NCBI RefSeq assembly: GCF_965363235.1
Contig: NC_134849.1
Span: 46,074,122 to 46,138,121 of the forward strand
Origin: Mytilus galloprovincialis
Taxonomy: Eukaryota; Mollusca; Bivalvia; Mytilida; Mytilidae
DNA: 64,000 nucleotides
Reading direction: 5' to 3'
The position numbers and the translations under genes were made by a program. The notes below the pieces were generated by a model. The model was not told where the DNA came from. It searched no databases and was given only the letters and a program-made list of their open reading frames with translations. Shown here in pieces: positions 37,495-48,553 of the stretch (position 1 is its first letter; each line of letters opens with the position of its first letter).

Positions 37495-40400
37495 TTATTT
37501 ACCATCTTTTCCTCTGCTAAGCAGCCTTAGCTTTTCCATTTTGTTAGCTACTTTCTGTGCTTCACTTTCCTTTTTGTGCATGTTTGTTCCTGCAGCTTCT
37601 ACTTTACCTCTTTTGTTCATACCCCTGGATACTACTTTTTCAGCACTAGAACTGGTTAAACCGCGCTTGCTGGAAAAATCTAGGTTTTAAAAACAATACA
37701 ATATTAGGTCAATGAATGATGGCATGACGATTGGGGAAAGGCGTGGGTGTGGATTAAGGTCTATTTTGTATCGCAAGTGTGCTGTTCTTTTCACCAATCA
37801 TTTAGGTTATATTTTGTATCGCCAGGGTTCGTTTCTTTCGCCATTTTCTGACATTTATTTCATGTTGCTTTTAATTAATTAATTACTTATGTTCATAATC
37901 AATGTGTTTTGAATATTTTCCGTGTCATTCGTGTGTTGATTCCAGTGAATAAGAAGAAAAATGGTTAACATCAAAATATAATACACATATTAAATTTATT
38001 TTCCATCTATTAATGAACGAATATTTGTGTGGCATTGATTTTCAGATTAACAAAAACATATTTCTAATCATCTCTAGAAAATAAAGACAACAGCTTTTTT
38101 CTTCCTTAGTCAGATAGCTGTATATACTTGTTAAGTATAAAGAATTAAGGTAGCACAATACAAAGATTTTATAACTCCAACTCCTGAGTTTTAAAATGCT
38201 GTAACTTTCTTAATAATGCTTGAAAATTTATAATAGTGGTAGTTTTGGATAGCTAACAGATTACTCTTTCAAATTAATGCAATGTTAGTATTATGCAACA
38301 ATTATGTAACCAATTATAATGTTAACTGTGTCTAAAATATTTTTCACCAAATTTCCACATTCAAATGAAATTAGCTTCTGCATAGGTATCCCTAGAGGGT
38401 TGAGTTTATTATATGTTGTTCCTATGGCCATTATCTACAAAAGGGTGTCTCAGATTTCAGATAGAGTGTATAGAACAAATTTTACACCTAATTAAACATT
38501 ATTTTCTTTTATGTGGTCAGGATGTTTACACTAATTAGAGATTTGTGAGAGAATAGAATACTATAGAGACAATCTGAGACACCCTTTTGAAGCCCATGAT
38601 GTGTTGATTAAGATTTCGTTAAAATTTTCTGTATAGTTAAAGAGATGATAGAGCTAAATTCATTCAAGTGAACTTACCCAGATTTTGCCACTAATTAAAT
38701 AATAATTGATTACATAATGATTGCATAATAAAAATATTGCATTCATTTAAAAGATTAATCTTTTATCTATCTATATATACCTCTTTTATTATTTTCTATG
38801 CATTCATAAGAAAGTTACAGCATTTCAAAGGTTAGTGATTGGAAGTAAAAAAATCTTTGTATTGTGCTACCTTAAGATTGTAAAACGTATTTCCCGAATC
38901 GTTAATATTTCATGTAAGAACATTTGCCATTAAAAACTATGTTTACTTACAGCTATTCCAAGAAATATTGGAGCACCCACGTTCGTCCGAGCCATCGCCA
39001 CAGTCATCTTCACCATCGCACACTCCCCACCATATAACACAGTAGAGACCATTAGCACATTTGAAACGATTAATGTCACAACCTGTAAAATATTTCGTTT
39101 CTAAATTTGTACAATTGAATACGTTTTTCATTAAAAGTACTATAAGTTTAAGCTGCAATTGTCTTCAGCTTTAATTTTATCAAATGATTTAAATAATATG
39201 TTCCTGCTTGAAGATTTCTTGGTACAAAAATGTATTTTAATACATGCCGTTACCAATCTAACATCTAATGTATGAAATAAACATTTTTTTACTGTGACCT
39301 TTTATCTACAACATTTTCTATTGTGAAATTTATGTTATAAAACAAATAAGATATTTTCTATCTACGATTGTCTAACAAAACAATTTCATTGACCTGAATA
39401 CCTGAACCTTAATAGGGAATTTCAATGTCATAAAAGCTGACCATTCCTTTTCGTGTTTTATTCCTGCCTTGACACAATATATAAATGGTTTTGATACATC
39501 CTTAGCTTTACAGATTTATTTTTTTGGGGTGGAGGAGGGGTTGTTTTTGTTTAGGGGCGTTGCGAGCACACAAAGGGCATACATAATTTGTTGATTTATC
39601 GATAAAGATATCGCACAACAGTTTTCTCATGGTATAATTACCCTTCAACAATATTCGGTATTTCCGTTTATAATACATGTACTATGTCTGACTACGGCTA
39701 CAATCAGAAATTTACGGACTAATACAGCTTGCCCCGAACGATGCCGGATCGATTCCGTAGCTAGTCCGGCGTCAAATTCGTGAATTTGTGACATAGGTAT
39801 TCAGGTAGCATGTGTGTCTTTCGACATTTTGATTGTAATATATCAGTACACAATAGCTCCAGTTTTCAATCATGTCAGCAAAATTGGATGGAGATATGCT
39901 ATTAACTAACGGAAATTTTTATTTAAATGAACAAAACTATTAAATTTAAAGTGCAATATATTAAGTAATTAAGTCTACTGGCCATCTTCTCATATTTTAT
40001 TTCACAATGCTATCATTTAGTTTACCTTATATTCAAATAATGAATCAAATAGAAAAGAGTGTATTGTTTTTACCGGGGCATCCCAAGTCGTCTTCTCCAA
40101 AACTACAATCAGCCCAGGAATCACATCGGTAACTCCCTGGTTTACAAGTTCCATCCCAGCATGTATACTCATCACTAGAACAGCCTAAAAAGGTTAAAAA
40201 CATTTTAGGAAAAGAAAATTGCTCGGTTTTATATTTAGAACAAGGCAACAGTAGTATACCGATGTTCAAAACTCATAAATCGATAAAAAAAAAAACAAAT
40301 CCGGGTCACACACTAAAACCGAGTGAAATCCGCGTTAAATATAAGAGAATGACGACACAACATTAAAATGTAACACAAATAGAAACGAATTAAGCATTAG

Positions 40401-41561
40401 ACAAAATCCGATGAGAATAACAAATATAACATCAAAACTAAATAGTCTTTTTACATGAATTTGGGATAGAAAAATACCGTGACATGTCTTATAATAATGT
40501 GTATTCACACTCAAACATAAGAGGCAACAAACGACACAAAAAAAAACAACGTTAAAATGTAACACACACAGAAAAGAACTATAATATAAAATGACCATAT
40601 TCCTGACTTGGTACAGGACATTTTTTAAAGAAAAAAATGGTGGATTGAATCTGGTTTTGTGGCATGTTAAACCTCCCAACGAATAAACCGATTTAATGAT
40701 ATCGTAGGGAGAATGATAAATTCTTAAAGTTTAATTAATTATGCAATGTTTTTAGATGAATTGTTCGACAAGTTTTATAAATATTTTGATTTGGGCGTCA
40801 CTGATGAGTCTTTTGTAGACGAAACGCGCGTCTGGCGTATATACAAAATTTTAGCCCTGATATCTATGATGAGTATATTTACAACCACTAGGTCGATGCC
40901 ACTGCTGGTGGAGATTTATTTCCCCGAGGGTATCACCAGCCCAGTAGTCAACACTTTTTCTGCTGACATGAATTATCATTGATATGGTTATATTTTTAAA
41001 TTAACTGTTTACAAAATTTTGAATTTTTGAAATACTAAGGCTTTTCTACCTAAGGCATAGATTACCTTAGCTGGATTTGGCAAAAATTTTAGGAATTTTG
41101 GACCGCATTGCTTTTCAACTTCGTACTTTATTTGGCCTTTTTAACTTTTTTTGGATTCGAGCGTCACTGATGAGTCTTTTGTAGACGAAACGCGCGTCTG
41201 GCGTATATACAAAATTTAGTCCTGATATCTATGATGAGTTTATTTACCAAACGATATAGGAAAAAAATCTCAGTGTTCTTGATTTCGACAAATAAAGTCT
41301 CTTCAGTGATAATTTACAATTAACAAAATTTTGGTTTCTTGCTTCAAATCTCAAACAGTGTTAAATCTACCTTTATCGAACTTTTACACTAATTGCTACT
41401 TGTACGCTTCAAATTAACATAACCTCACGTCATAATAAAGTGCAACTTGTTTGACTAAATAGACAATTTTGTGACCAGAAATATTTAAAGAGGCTTTGTC
41501 AACTAAGATACTTACAAAAAGCTGTTCCAACAAACAGTCCAAGTAACAGTATCATTTGCAT
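37495..41561 (-). CDS. Secreted two-LDLa-domain protein with basic tail, copy C
   Basis: The coding exons are 41516-41561 (ATG at 41559-41561), 40074-40184, 38951-39082 and 37495-37679 (stop TAA). They total 474 nt, 157 aa; all introns are GT-AG and phase 1. The signal peptide is [15 protein letters not shown]. LDLa1 has all six cysteines but only part of the calcium signature ([16 protein letters not shown]). LDLa2 is canonical ([16 protein letters not shown]). The tail differs from copy A at only 2 of 57 residues after the KR, while LDLa1 differs at 10 of 36 and LDLa2 at 17 of 43. Exon 2 has 22 nt of 5' UTR (acceptor at 41584-41585). Intron 4 carries a 723-bp MITE, intron 2 two interspersed repeats, intron 1 a SINE and a palindrome. 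This is the best-kept copy and probably a working gene. Its cellular role is unknown; an extracellular, calcium-dependent binding protein is the natural inference. Confidence 0.8.
38149..38871. mobile_element. 723-bp TTAA-flanked MITE in copy C intron 4
   Basis: TTAA at 38145-38148 and 38872-38875 flank terminal inverted repeats GGTAGCACAATACAAAGATT and its complement. Copy D has the uninterrupted site at 51539-51542 (AAAGAATTAAGATTG), with one TTAA and otherwise identical flanks. The inside has palindromic halves (CACCCTTTTG near 38579 against CAAAAGGGTG near 38440) and no transposase frame. Confidence 0.93.
40240..40690 (-). repeat. Interspersed repeat in copy C intron 2
   Basis: Same family as 29985-30540. 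It sits just upstream (in gene sense) of the LDLa1 exon. D has it at the matching place (52920-53345) and A lacks it, so it inserted after the A lineage split and before C and D separated. Confidence 0.8.
40780..41270 (+). repeat. Two tandem GACGAAACGCGCGTCTGG repeats in copy C intron 2
   Basis: GATGAGTCTTTTGTAGACGA and ACGCGCGTCTGGCGTATATAC occur at about 40803 and 41170, and CACCAGCCCAGTAGTCAACA lies between. Copy D lacks this segment: the flank GAATTGTTCGACAAG meets the continuation (TACCAAACGA.ATAGGAAAAA) directly near 53465. It is therefore an insertion specific to C, or a loss in D. Confidence 0.8.
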
Positions 41562-41668
41562 GGTTGTTTATGTGATAAGGGCACTAAAATATATTATTTT
41601 AATTAGTTATAACAAATACATACCTTTAATGTAACAATCAATTTAGAAAAACAAAACCTTCCTCACAG

Positions 41669-41817
41669 AACATGACACACACACATATACACTTTAAAGA
41701 TAATTTGCTTATCTTATACTAATATTCACCGCATCAAATGTCATTTTCTGCGGTGAATTTTAGTTTAAGAGATGCAAATTATCTTTAAAGTGTATGTGTG
41801 TGTGTATGTGTCATGTT
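41669..41817. mobile_element. 149-bp fold-back palindrome in copy C intron 1
   Basis: Two arms of about 65 nt (AACATGACACACAC...TTTAAAGATAATTTGC...ATTCACCGCA and the near-complement ending ...TATGTGTCATGTT) meet around a ~14-nt centre. The transcript of either strand would form a long hairpin. D has only the left edge (AACATGAAACACACACACATACACTTGGGG). A further ~190 bp to the right (41818-42000) is also absent from D. Confidence 0.8.
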
Positions 41818-42234
41818 TTGTAAGTAAGTGTTTTTTTCTAAATTCAAATTTAAGTAATTATGTTTTTACAGTTTATTAATTCAACTTAATTCACTACACT
41901 GAAATACACTACCTACAAACTATGGATCGATCTAATCAAAAGTTGTGAAATGACAAGAATTAAAACAAGCGATAACAGTGTTTTATACAACAGATCATTG
42001 GAGAAGGGAAGAATAATTCTAATTGATGATCCTCCCAAAAGGCTGTCAATGTCTTTTTATACAACATGTTATTCTAATCTGGTAGACACCTTTTCTAAAT
42101 ATTTGTTCCTTTTGGTAAAGAATGTCATTATAGTTGCTATTGTTTTTTTCAAAATTGACGTGTTAATCATATAACTTTATCTATAATTTTATCAAATGTT
42201 CGGAAAAACATCTTCACTTAAGTAATGTTAAAAC

Positions 42235-42530
42235 CTCAAACCGTGGTGTAGTGGTAAGTGCATCAGACTACTAACACGAAGGTTCCTGTTTCGATTCCCG
42301 GTCCGTGATGAAAATTGCAGAAACTGAATTTTCGACACCACTTGCGAGTATGGTCCTGAGGAAACGATGATAGTCCGTTGGAAGGGCACGATAAATGTCT
42401 GACCCGTCTAAAGAAAGAGCCATATATCTTGCACGTTAAAGACACCCTTGTAACATTTCGAAAAAGAGCAGGCTAATGCCGCTACAAGACAGCACTCGCA
42501 CCCGCAAAGTGAAAAAGGATTAAAAGTTGC
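42235..42530 (+). mobile_element. tRNA-derived SINE in copy C intron 1
   Basis: The head has a box A (GTGGTGTAGTGGTAAGTGC) and box B (GTTTCGATTCCC), then a body with GATGATAGTCCGTTG, TAAAGAAAGAGC, CACGTTAAAGACACCCTTG and AGCAGGCTAATGC. It runs antisense to the host gene. D carries the same insertion (54625-54905), with a better box B (GGTTCGATTCCC) and a small internal deletion. The conserved body may be a Meta-type central domain; I cannot confirm this by eye. Confidence 0.75.
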
Positions 42531-43043
42531 AAAACTTGTTTCTCATTCCACTATAAATAAATGTGTTTAAACTTACGTCCAAGTACCTTTTATAATAATG
42601 TGAAATTTTGAAAAAAATATCAGACGTTTGTAAAAAGGCTTTGTCTAGTGTAACCAATGTCTAGTGATATTGTCTAGCCTGTGAAAACCCTGCACCGATA
42701 AAACGTTGTCAACCATGATTGTACTAAAATTACTGTTGCGCTAAACCGCTTATGTAACATTATTTATTTTGGCAGTTTGTATTTTACACATATACATGAT
42801 ATAGCAGAGTTAATGTTAAAAAAACATATCCTTGAAAACTACTAAAAGGAGTAAAAGGAAAACAGATGATATGACTCTTAGATTTTCATTAAGCACGGAA
42901 TACTAACATACATATATATTATTTTAATTTATTGAATTAAGAATGACACAAAAAATGTCAGAGAAGATTGATACAATTAAATACTGATTACTAAATTGAA
43001 AATAAAATGAATATCTTAACAAATATCTTAATATAATACTTAC

Positions 43044-43110
43044 ATGTGCTGTCTTTGGTTTTATCAAGGCCAACCTGTTGCTTCAGCATCCCAACCGTTT
43101 CTTATAAAGG
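43044..43110 (-). promoter_or_regulatory. TATA promoter and non-coding exon 1, copy C
   Basis: The minus strand reads CCTTTATAAGAAACGG (TATA box at about 43101-43109), then about 30 nt to the expected start site, then a ~35-nt exon (43044 to about 43078) ending at GTAAGTATTATA (donor 43036-43043). The segment is nearly identical to D apart from a 9-bp insertion in D's TATA region. Confidence 0.6.
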
Positions 43111-44334
43111 TATCGAAGTCGTGTCAGGTACATGTAAGGCTTGAATTTGATTGGACTAATTATTAAGTCGCAGTTAATAACAAAAATAATGCTGAATCTA
43201 CATTTTGTCTTTGTCTTTAAATTTATCCTTTGAAAACTGTTTATAATTTAAATTTTTTCTATGTTCAGACTAATCCTAAATACTAAACTTGATATGTGTG
43301 ACACATTTGCATGGTCAATTGTCATGCTATTTTAAGATGAAAGACTCGGTGGGAAGCAAATAAATAAAAAATGACTTGAATAACATTAACTGTACCAATA
43401 TTTACTGTGCATTTTGACATGAAATAGCTATTCAGAGATGTTTGAAGCCAAAATATATGAAAATTCAAAACTAATTTCACAAATGCAAGATCTGATAAAA
43501 CCAGGCCAAACAAAAAGTGAAACTAAAATCAAAAACGAAAAGAGGCAATCTGATCGTTTAATGAGCGAGATGTATATTGTTTACTTCAATTTTGTAACTG
43601 CATATTTTTATAGCACAATATTCGTATTTCTAAATCTTTATGCTGTTTTACGCTTGCTATTATATTGCTGTATTCTCTTAATCTAATTTTTTTTAAATAA
43701 CATTTTAGTTTAATGATTTTAAATGAATTGAAACAAGACAAACGTTGCATGTTTACAAGGAAAGTAGACATCTATCTGTCCCTTTATAAACCCTTTTGTT
43801 TGTATATGTTTTTTAATAGTTCTTTTTTTGTTGGTTAACTCAAAAACAAATTGAAATATTCACTACACCAATTCTGAAAGATCTGAAGTCTACTTATCGT
43901 GGATAAATGTAAAATTGCGTCGCGTACTTCGACAATCATGATCACACGTTTATATAACATTTATAGAGTCCATATCAGTAAGATACATTCATGCCCACAT
44001 TGGAGTATCATCTATTGTATGCAACTATATATTATACAACAATTGTTTTGATTTCAATATATACAATTAGATAGAAGTTTAATTTTGAAATAGTAGGATC
44101 GAATTGTGTTCTCTAAAATTATAAATTTATTTGAAATCTTCCATGTGTATGTAAAGCCGCTTTAAAGAGATTTAATCTCGTTAGGTCTAGACCGACGGAA
44201 GATAGTGTTTTAACTTCGAAAGTGATATAAAGGTTGGCTGAATGACTATTTTCGTCCTCTCATGGCACAATTGCTCATTTATAATTCCCGCTAACTACCC
44301 TATTTAATGTTAATTTTTTTACTGAGCCAAAAGG
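43111..44334. other. Upstream region of copy C
   Basis: Closely matched by 55490-57085 upstream of D. An 82-codon plus-strand frame (43438-43686) is also open in D (55826-56098), but the matching sequence near 16890-17120 upstream of A is not open. I treat it as duplicated upstream DNA rather than a gene. Confidence 0.6.
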
Positions 44335-46580
44335 ATATCTCATTAAACATCTTACTTGTACCTCTTTTTTCATGTTTTTATAAACTAAAAACTTTTCCCG
44401 GGATTATATTTATCCCATTAAAAGGACTATCGACATCTTATTCGGGAATCGTTTACAGAAAAAGGTCGAAATCGCTTTGAATTTGTTCAATATTTTAGCG
44501 TATGCAAGTACATTTATATATAATGAAGATAAGTTATGATTGCTAATAAGACTCTCCATCCAATTTATAATTTATGAAAATAAACCATTATAGGTCAAAA
44601 TAAGGTCTTCAAAGCGGATCCTTGGCCCACACCGAACAGCAAGCTATAAAGGGCCCCAAAATTTACTAGTGTAAAACCATTCTAACGGATAAAGAAACGC
44701 TTATAAACACATAAAAAACTACTGAACATTAGACTTCTAACATAGGACAGGTGCAAACAATTGCATCGGTTTGAAACGTTTAAATAGTACCAAGCTTTCG
44801 CCCTTATCTGTACATGTATAGCTATTGAATTTTCATAGAGGTTTTGTACATCCCGAAATAATTTAACAGATGTATTAGTATTTATTTGTATAAGGTTGAT
44901 TTTTATCCGATGCAGCTCATTTTCTTTTATATTACTCCATTTTATACTAATATTCTATACACTTTATATTGATTAGTATTGACGATAATATTGGTACACG
45001 TTTGATGTCATTGCTTGATTTCTGTATCTGAATAAATACTCATGAGAAGGTTTAAGACTATAAATAGTGCATGTTTCATGTTATTAAAGGGTCAACAGTT
45101 CTTTTGATTTTCGTTCATCAATTTGTTTGTTAAACTTGATAAATAATCACATACTGCAATATATATTACAGAACTATTTCGTCCGTTTGTTCGTTTGCGA
45201 CACTTTATTGTTATATATGTTACCTTTATTTTGAATTTCGTAAACTGCTGATTAATGTTCTTCTACAATAAAAGATGGCTCTAAATAAAATTAAAGTATT
45301 GTACTTTATAAATATGTATTAATTGTTAAGGACTCTCAGGAAGATTTCATTAATTTAAACAATATGCCCCCTAATTAAAAAAAAAAAAAAACTGATAACG
45401 CCATGCCTAAAAAGAAAAGTTAAACAGAAAAACAATAGTACCAAAAACACAACATTGAAAACAGAAGACTGAACAACAGGAACCCCACCAAAACCAGGAA
45501 GAATTCTATCTGTTGTGGGTATTTTTGGTTTACAAATAAAACAATGAAAGGAAAATGGTTATCTTAGTACTTAGTTTGTAATCTATAATTATTTAAAAAT
45601 ATTTTTTGCCAACATTTTTGTTAATTACAGGTCTGGAGTAATTTGATATTTAATTAAATGATATTTTTCTACAGTATCATGAACTAAATGGACTGATATT
45701 GGCCTGTGATATTTATCTATGAGTTGCTGTTTCTATCATGTTAAGTGACCTACAAAGTTGTTGTTTACATTTTATTTAATTTTTAAATTTCGTGTTTTAG
45801 ATCTTTATTACCCAATTAATGAATAATATATCCATGAGAACAGACAGCACAATGCAATTGTTAAAAAGAATCTTTAATAATACTATATTTGAATTAATAA
45901 TCAAATATAATGTTTCTGATGTTTGTTTTATTTAATATAGTTCAATATATATTAGTCTAATAGGACATAAGGTTTTAATATTGGTAAATGTTTATCTTAT
46001 CAAAATTCAATTTATATGAAAAAGATGTCACCTTGCTTTTGTGTTCAAGGACAAATAATTACACTAATACTGAAAGAATATCCGCAAGAACAGATAACTC
46101 AATGCAATTACTTATAAAAATCTTTAATAAATTTGTTTCTAAAATTATTCATCAAATATAATATTTCTGATGTTTGTTCAATTCATGTGAGTTCATTTAA
46201 TATTGGTCAAATAGGAGACCTACCACATGGATTTAAAATTGTAAATGTGTATTAAATCGCAATTAAAAAAAATTACAAATAAGTATTGTCATGTTGTAGT
46301 GTTCAAGGACAAATACTTACACCATTAATGAAAGAATATAAACGGAAACAGACAGCACATTACAGTTGTTAATAAAAAAAAATATTTTTGTTTAAATTAT
46401 TCATTAAATATAACATTTCTGATGTTTTTCCAATTCGTGCGAGTTCAATTATTGTTGTGTTCAAGGACACGAAATTTAACCTGCAAATATATTTTTTTAC
46501 AATCGTTACTCTTATTGATATTTTTTGTTAATCTTATACTCGAGGATCGTAGTTGTCATAAAAGCCGGAAAACATTGATT
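44335..46580. repeat. Segmental duplication block S2, second copy
   Basis: Matches 22730-24790. Relative to that copy it lacks the 285-bp insertion and gains a ~535-bp insertion (45240-45775). It keeps the ~262-bp tandem triplet (45800-46480). Confidence 0.8.
45240..45775. mobile_element. ~535-bp insertion in S2 copy 2
   Basis: Begins GTAAACTGCTGATTAATGTTC and contains GGACTCTCAGGAAG, AACAATATGCCCCCTAA and AACGCCATGCC. The same order recurs at 60880-61770. S2 copies 1 and 3 lack it (near 23935 and 58600). No coding frame. Confidence 0.7.
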
Positions 46581-46969
46581 AATAGAAGTTAAATGATCAA
46601 TTTTTTTTCGAAAATATTTGTGAAAATCCTGGAAGTTTTCAATATTTTAAGAGCAAACAAAACAGTGTTTAACATTCAAAATTGCTAGTACTTTATGACA
46701 CATTATTATGTTTGTTCTGTCTTTGGCACAGTGATTCATTTTTAATTCCCACTTGCTAGTATATTTTATCATATTTCCTTCTGACTTATCGCTACAAATC
46801 ATATGAATATAAAAAAAAAAAAACAGGTTATTAACACCTCTGTTTTATAAACTAGTCCTTACTTTCCCCAATCTTATATGTATCCTTTCAAGAGGACTAT
46901 TGCCATCTTAATCGGAAAATGTGTAAGAACAAAGAAATTTACCTGTGACGTCACTTTGATGGCGTTGAA

Positions 46970-47575
46970 AGACAGTTCGTAGTTCTGTTGTGCTGTCCTA
47001 TGTTGTTTTACGTTTTCGTTTTTATTCTGTGGTTAGCATGTCGAAAAGTACTTTTGTATTGTTATTTGTCATTTCTCTGTCCTTAATAATCTTGCATTTA
47101 TTTGTACTGTATTCCTGTCATGTAAAGGTGTCATTTAAGCTTTATACTTAACATTGCAATAAAAGAACGAGGTTTAGCTAGCCACAAAACCAGGGTCAAT
47201 CCATCATTTTTTCTAAAAATAGCTAGTCCCAAGTCCGGAAAATGGCAGTTATAGTTATCTTAAGTTCATTTCTGTGTCGCATTGTAGTATGTTTTTTGTT
47301 CACTTTAGTGTTTCTGTTGTTTATTTGTTTTCCTCTTATAGTTTATGTTTTTTTTTTCTCAGTTTGAGTTTGTTGTCCGGATCAGATTTCTCACAATCAA
47401 TTTCTGACTTTCGAACAGTGGTATACTACTGTTGCCTTAATCTAAGTTTATTTTCCTTTCAGTATGCTACTTTTTGGTACTGTTGTGCATCGATGTAACG
47501 TGTTTTACTTTAAAAACATAAAACAGACATCCAAAAGAAAGTCACCAAGGTTACTGACACCTTTGTATGATGATT
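46970..47575 (+). repeat. Interspersed repeat inserted in S1 copy 3
   Basis: Contains GTTGTGCTGTCCTATGTTGT, AGGTTTAGCTAGCCACAAAACCAGG and ATACTACTGTTGCCTTAATCTA, the plus-orientation version of the 29985-30540 family. The flanking S1 sequence (CAAC/GAGGACTATTGCCATCT) is partly duplicated on both sides (46890 and 47617). The first S1 copy (about 17856) has neither the insertion nor the duplication. Confidence 0.7.
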
Positions 47576-48430
47576 TAATCATAACTTTCCCCGATATTAT
47601 ATGTATCTTTTCAACAGGACTATTGCCATCTAAATCATCGAGAGATGTAAAAGAACAAAGTTGAATTTTTGTTTTGTTTTTGTCATGTATTTGTTTTGAA
47701 TTGCTCACTTTGAACTATATACCATGTCTGCTTTATTGAATTGTATTGACGATAATGTCGGTATGATGTCCGTGCTTGATTTCTATAGCTGAATAAGTAT
47801 CCACAAGAAAAGTAAACACTATACTAGTAACTAGTGTTTGTTATATTTTAAGACAGTACATCATCATTGTTAACAATTTATCAAGTATTCAAAAGTTTAA
47901 ATCATCATTTAAAAGGTCAATTGTTCTTTAAGTTTTAGTTCATCCATTTGTTTGTTTAAATTGATAAATATTCATATACTGCAATTATACATATCAAAAC
48001 AAGTACGTCCATTTGTTTATGTGTGCAAACTATAATACGATTTATGTTACCCTTTGTGCAAATTAACAAAGTTTTCTAAATATTTTTGATATCTACACAC
48101 ATTCAATCGGATCTAATAACGTACTTTGTTAAAAGATTTTGTACAAGTAATTTTGAAGCGATGCGGGTATTTATGTTTTCCTTCTTCTGTTATTGTGATG
48201 TCATTTTCGTCAATCTTTTTGTTTTGACCAATTCTTTTATATTGACTATACAATTTAAACCATCATACACATATGACCTTGAACCATGTTTCTTATGTCT
48301 CCTATATTTGTTTTATTGATAAATCAAAGGGATAGAATCAGAAACTTGTTAAATCTATTATTTGATTCGAGTATTAAAGCGTTCGAATAAAAAAAAAAAA
48401 AACATTTACGTACAAGTTTTCAACGTGTTT

Positions 48431-48517
48431 TCACATTTCCATATTTTGAGCTATACTTAGATGTATTAAAGACTATAACTCAAGATTAGAAGTTGAAAAT
48501 AAACTTATAACGACCTT

Positions 48518-48552
<35 letters not shown>
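48431..48552 (+). mobile_element. Retrocopied 3' end with A33 tail
   Basis: About 120 bp absent from the matching point of S1 copy 1 (near 18478) ends in 33 consecutive A (48520-48552). An AATAAA at 48498-48503 lies 16 nt before the tail, the spacing of a polyadenylated transcript. This is the mark of a reverse-transcribed, 5'-truncated RNA (processed pseudogene or LINE-mobilised transcript). The source gene cannot be recognised from the short 3' UTR. Confidence 0.65.

Positions 48553-48553
<1 letters not shown>

Noticed and set aside
42235..42308. Candidate tRNA gene.
   Set aside because: Box A and box B are present, but the cloverleaf is incomplete and the sequence continues into a conserved SINE body that is repeated at 54625; it is a tRNA-derived SINE.
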